From positions 1 through 8,215 of the forward strand of contig URUZ01000272.1 of NCBI GenBank assembly GCA_900551225.1: 8,215 bases of DNA, in the 5' to 3' direction. The stretch is from an uncultured Clostridium sp. (GTDB lineage: Bacteria; Bacillota; Clostridia; Lachnospirales; Lachnospiraceae). The translations under genes were made by a program, and so were the position numbers. The notes under the pieces were generated by a model. The model did no database searches. It was not told the origin of the DNA and worked only from the letters and a program-made list of their open reading frames with translations. Positions within the stretch are counted from its first letter, which is position 1. The number at the start of each line of letters is the position of its first letter. This document shows positions 6,652 to 8,215 of the stretch, one piece after another.

Positions 6652-7044
6652 CTATTCCGGCTCCTCCGGGCAGCCCCTGGTGTAGGTATCGTATATCATA
6701 TCCACCAGCTGATGGATCTCCTGACGGCTGATATTCCTGCAGATCCCGCAGGCCAGCACCACATCCAGATTCTCTCTCAGTTCTTCCATGGCCTGTATCT
6801 TATCCACATCCAGGGAGATAACCGCGCCCTTTCTTCTGTCCAGCTTCACAAAACCGTCCTGCTTCAGCACGGAATAGGCTTTGTTAACCGTATGCATGTT
6901 GATGCCCACATATTCGGCCATCTGACGCACAGAGGGCAGAGTATCCCCCTCCCGGATGCGCTCTGTAGCAATCCCCATGATAATCTGATTGCGCAGCTGT
7001 ATATAGATTGCCTCATCGCTGTTAAAGTCGATCTTCAATACCAT
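6652..7044 (-). CDS. GntR-family (YtrA subfamily) transcriptional regulator in the ctsR position
   Basis: This is a 130-residue DNA-binding regulator. It has an N-terminal winged helix-turn-helix of GntR type (about 10-77). The family signature runs from LPSVRQMAEYVGI (36-48) through TVNKAYSVL (52-60) to the wing around DRRKGAVI (69-76). The short C-terminal region (about 80-130) is helical and too small for a FadR or HutC effector domain, which points to the YtrA subfamily. It contains CGIC (99-102), whose two cysteines could be redox- or metal-sensitive, though this is speculative. The ribosome binding site is weak (GGTGG, 4 bases from the ATG). The gene leads the mcsA-mcsB-clpC operon, where Bacillus and relatives have ctsR. 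A perfect inverted repeat just downstream of its promoter suggests autoregulation and control of the whole operon. Confidence 0.93.
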   Translation of the reverse strand: MVLKIDFNSDEAIYIQLRNQIIMGIATERIREGDTLPSVRQMAEYVGINMHTVNKAYSVLKQDGFVKLDRRKGAVISLDVDKIQAMEELRENLDVVLACGICRNISRQEIHQLVDMIYDTYTRGCPEEPE

Positions 7045-7075
7045 AGTGCCACCATCTTTCGTTCTTCGTTATAGC

Positions 7076-7096
7076 TGTTATACAAGCAATATAACA
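7076..7096 (-). promoter_or_regulatory. Perfect inverted-repeat operator, probable GntR binding site
   Basis: On the - strand TGTTATA (7090-7096) and TATAACA (7076-7082) form a perfect 7-bp inverted repeat with a 7-bp spacer, 21 bp in all. It lies about 16 bp downstream of the -10 box, roughly +9 to +29, where a bound repressor would block clearance or elongation. A further copy of TATAAC follows at 7068-7073. GntR dimers typically bind AT-rich inverted repeats of this size. The dyad is seen; the assignment to the adjacent regulator is inferred. Confidence 0.7.
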
Positions 7097-7111
7097 CTGC
7101 CTGCTACCATT

Positions 7112-7140
7112 AATATATCAGCATCCGGCGGTTTCGTCAA
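7112..7140 (-). promoter_or_regulatory. Sigma-A promoter of the gntR-mcsA-mcsB-clpC operon
   Basis: On the - strand TTGACG (7135-7140, 5 of 6 matches) and TATATT (7112-7117, 5 of 6 matches) are separated by exactly 17 bp. The start point would be near 7105, giving a leader of about 60 bases that contains the inverted-repeat operator. No CIRCE element and no convincing CtsR heptad repeat overlap it. Confidence 0.8.
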
Positions 7141-7172
7141 GCCAAACAAGACAATCCCGGCCAGAGCGTATT

Positions 7173-7805
7173 TCATGATTTAGCATATTCTTCCATCATC
7201 TCGTCCCACAGGGTGTAATCACGCTGAAACAGCTCCTCACAGATCTGCTGCTTCAGGACCTCCCAGTCCACCTTTTCCATCAGCTTTTGCTGCACGAATT
7301 TCTTGCTCTTCTGCTTATATTTAGGCAGCCGGTTCAGCTCCAGGAGGTGGTTCAGCTCCGGACGCCACAGCAGCGTCAGCTGGCGCTCCCGCTTGATCCT
7401 GGGGTTGGCGGCCGCGGACCGCTTCTCTTCAATCATGATCTCCGTACCATCCGCTGCCACAGTCAGGACGCCCCAGTGGGCCGGGACATGTTCCTCCACA
7501 TGCCGCTCATGGCTCCTCCCAACCACAACGTAATTCATGTCGCAGAACCGGTCGTAATCCCGCACCTGGCGCTTCAGGCGGTCGTAGGTATCTGCATCGC
7601 TTTTGATCTCCAGGCCGGTGAGGCAGCGGCTGGTCAGCATCACAACATCCGCTCTGGATCTCCCAATCCGCTTCTCCTCAAACATCCGCGTCTTGCCGAA
7701 CCGCTCTTCCAGATAATCAAAGAGCGGTTCTCTGATGTCCCTGTCATACAGCACAGGCCTGCGGGACTTAATGATCTTATCTTCTTCCATCAATTTTTCT
7801 CTCAT
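7173..7805 (-). CDS. PD-(D/E)XK nuclease-like protein (sce7726-type)
   Basis: This is a 210-residue protein whose N-terminal half fits a PD-(D/E)XK nuclease core. It has R51-A-D53 on one strand, E66-I-K68 in LTGLEIKSDAD on the next, then a helix with R76, Q80 and Y84, and a hydrophobic strand NYVVVG (91-96). That layout matches sce7726-family proteins as I recall them. The family's biological role is unclear to me, and DNA cleavage is only inferred. The C-terminal half (about 125-210) is basic then helical, possibly a DNA- or partner-binding part. ATG at 7805 has a weak GGTGA immediately upstream; a second in-frame ATG at 7790 (residue 6) with GAGAG before it is an equally possible start. It ends 32 bases before the operon promoter, with no clear terminator, so it may partly read into gntR. 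Confidence 0.75.
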   Translation of the reverse strand: MREKLMEEDKIIKSRRPVLYDRDIREPLFDYLEERFGKTRMFEEKRIGRSRADVVMLTSRCLTGLEIKSDADTYDRLKRQVRDYDRFCDMNYVVVGRSHERHVEEHVPAHWGVLTVAADGTEIMIEEKRSAAANPRIKRERQLTLLWRPELNHLLELNRLPKYKQKSKKFVQQKLMEKVDWEVLKQQICEELFQRDYTLWDEMMEEYAKS

Positions 7806-7820
7806 TCACCAATTAAAGGG

Positions 7821-7860
7821 AAATGCCCGGCAAACCGGGATTGCCGGCTGACAGGCATTT
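7821..7860 (-). terminator. Branched hairpin after the edge gene, probable terminator
   Basis: AAATGCC (7821-7827) pairs with GGCATTT (7854-7860). Inside it CGGCAA (7828-7833) pairs with TTGCCG (7841-7846) around a 7-base loop, leaving a one-sided bulge at 7847-7853. On the - strand the structure begins 18 bases past the stop of the edge gene and is followed by CCCTTTAATT. The U-rich tail is interrupted, so termination may be partial. It ends only 15 bases before the next gene's ATG. Confidence 0.6.
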
Positions 7861-7877
7861 CTTCTGTATTGTACGTA

Positions 7878-8215
7878 TTATTCAATATCCACCAGATCAA
7901 AATCATCATCGTCCTCACTCTGACGGGATGCGGGTCCGGCAGCCGGGCGGGTCTGACGCACCGGATATTCTTCAGACGCCGGATATGGTGCGTGTGCCGT
8001 TCTCTCCTTGGCCGGACGGGCAGCCGGGCGCGCCGGGCGCTCCACCGCCGCCTCGGGGCGGCCCTGTCTTACGGGAGCCTGAGGCTGTCTGGCGGGCTGT
8101 TCCCTCACCGGACGCTCTTCTGCAGCTGTACCGCGGACCGAACGCACCGGATACGCCTCAGAGGCTTCACTGCGGGCCGGGCGGGACGGGCGCACCGGAC
8201 GTTCTCCGGACCCTT
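7878..8215 (-). CDS. C-terminal fragment of a Pro/Arg/Ala-rich protein with an acidic tail (partial)
   Basis: The frame is open from the window edge to a TAA at 7878, so the gene starts outside the window. The first possible internal start (GTG at 8193-8195) has in-frame coding character on both sides and is not a real start. About 112 residues are visible. They are low complexity, dominated by Pro, Arg, Ala and Glu, with recurring units such as SEAYPVR and SEEYPVR and many RPxR/RPAR pieces. The extreme C-terminus is acidic, DDDDFDLVDIE. This looks like a disordered linker or tail of a larger protein, which could be an envelope, division or nucleic-acid-binding protein. I do not recognise which. 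Confidence 0.75.
   Translation of the reverse strand, partial: GSGERPVRPSRPARSEASEAYPVRSVRGTAAEERPVREQPARQPQAPVRQGRPEAAVERPARPAARPAKERTAHAPYPASEEYPVRQTRPAAGPASRQSEDDDDFDLVDIE

Noticed and set aside
7131..7147. Possible CtsR heptad repeat or dyad over the operon -35 box
   Set aside because: The bases only loosely resemble the CtsR heptad (GGTCAAA); the two heptads with a 3-base spacer are absent. The GTTT/AAAC arms are only 4 bp.
7861..7890. A promoter for the nuclease-like gene (TACAAT on the - strand)
   Set aside because: The -10-like hexamer has no acceptable -35 at 16-18 bp, and the start point would lie before the hairpin at 7821-7860.

Overview
The window reads as chromosomal DNA of a GC-rich anaerobic member of the Bacillota, most likely a Lachnospiraceae / Clostridium cluster XIVa organism (Enterocloster or Hungatella type). 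This is inferred from the gene content, strong AGGAGG-type ribosome binding sites, sigma-A-like promoters and protein flavour, not from a database match. Apart from one tRNA gene on the + strand, every gene lies on the - strand, so in transcription order the window is read from right to left.

Right edge (8215 to about 7173): the C-terminal end of an unrecognised Pro/Arg/Ala-rich protein with an acidic tail runs off the window. It is followed by a hairpin and then a 210-residue protein resembling PD-(D/E)XK nucleases (sce7726-like).

Centre (7140 to 2398): a clean sigma-A promoter and a perfect 7-7-7 inverted repeat precede a four-gene operon, gntR(YtrA-type)-mcsA-mcsB-clpC. This is the protein-arginine-phosphorylation / Clp protein quality-control operon. 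The position normally held by the repressor gene ctsR is held here by a GntR/YtrA-type regulator. McsA (zinc fingers plus UVR motif) is the activator of McsB. McsB marks proteins with phospho-arginine. ClpC unfolds marked proteins and feeds them to ClpP. ClpC keeps its phospho-arginine docking glutamates and ClpP loop, while McsB shows non-canonical residues at several catalytic and regulatory motifs.

Left part (2361 to 386): a 138-residue conserved-looking beta-rich protein with its own likely promoter, a perfect 13-bp hairpin, then radA (sms), the DNA-recombination ATPase that follows clpC in Bacillus. RadA carries two unusual substitutions in a normally invariant motif.

Left edge (1 to 242): AT-rich DNA, a strong promoter, a leader hairpin, a solitary tRNA-Trp(CCA) on the + strand and its intrinsic terminator, convergent with radA. 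The 143 bases between that terminator and the radA stop (243-385) hold no gene or convincing terminator that I can support; there is only a weak 6-bp dyad there. No gene-free stretch exceeds 300 bases. I see no mobile element, CRISPR array, integrase or attachment site.
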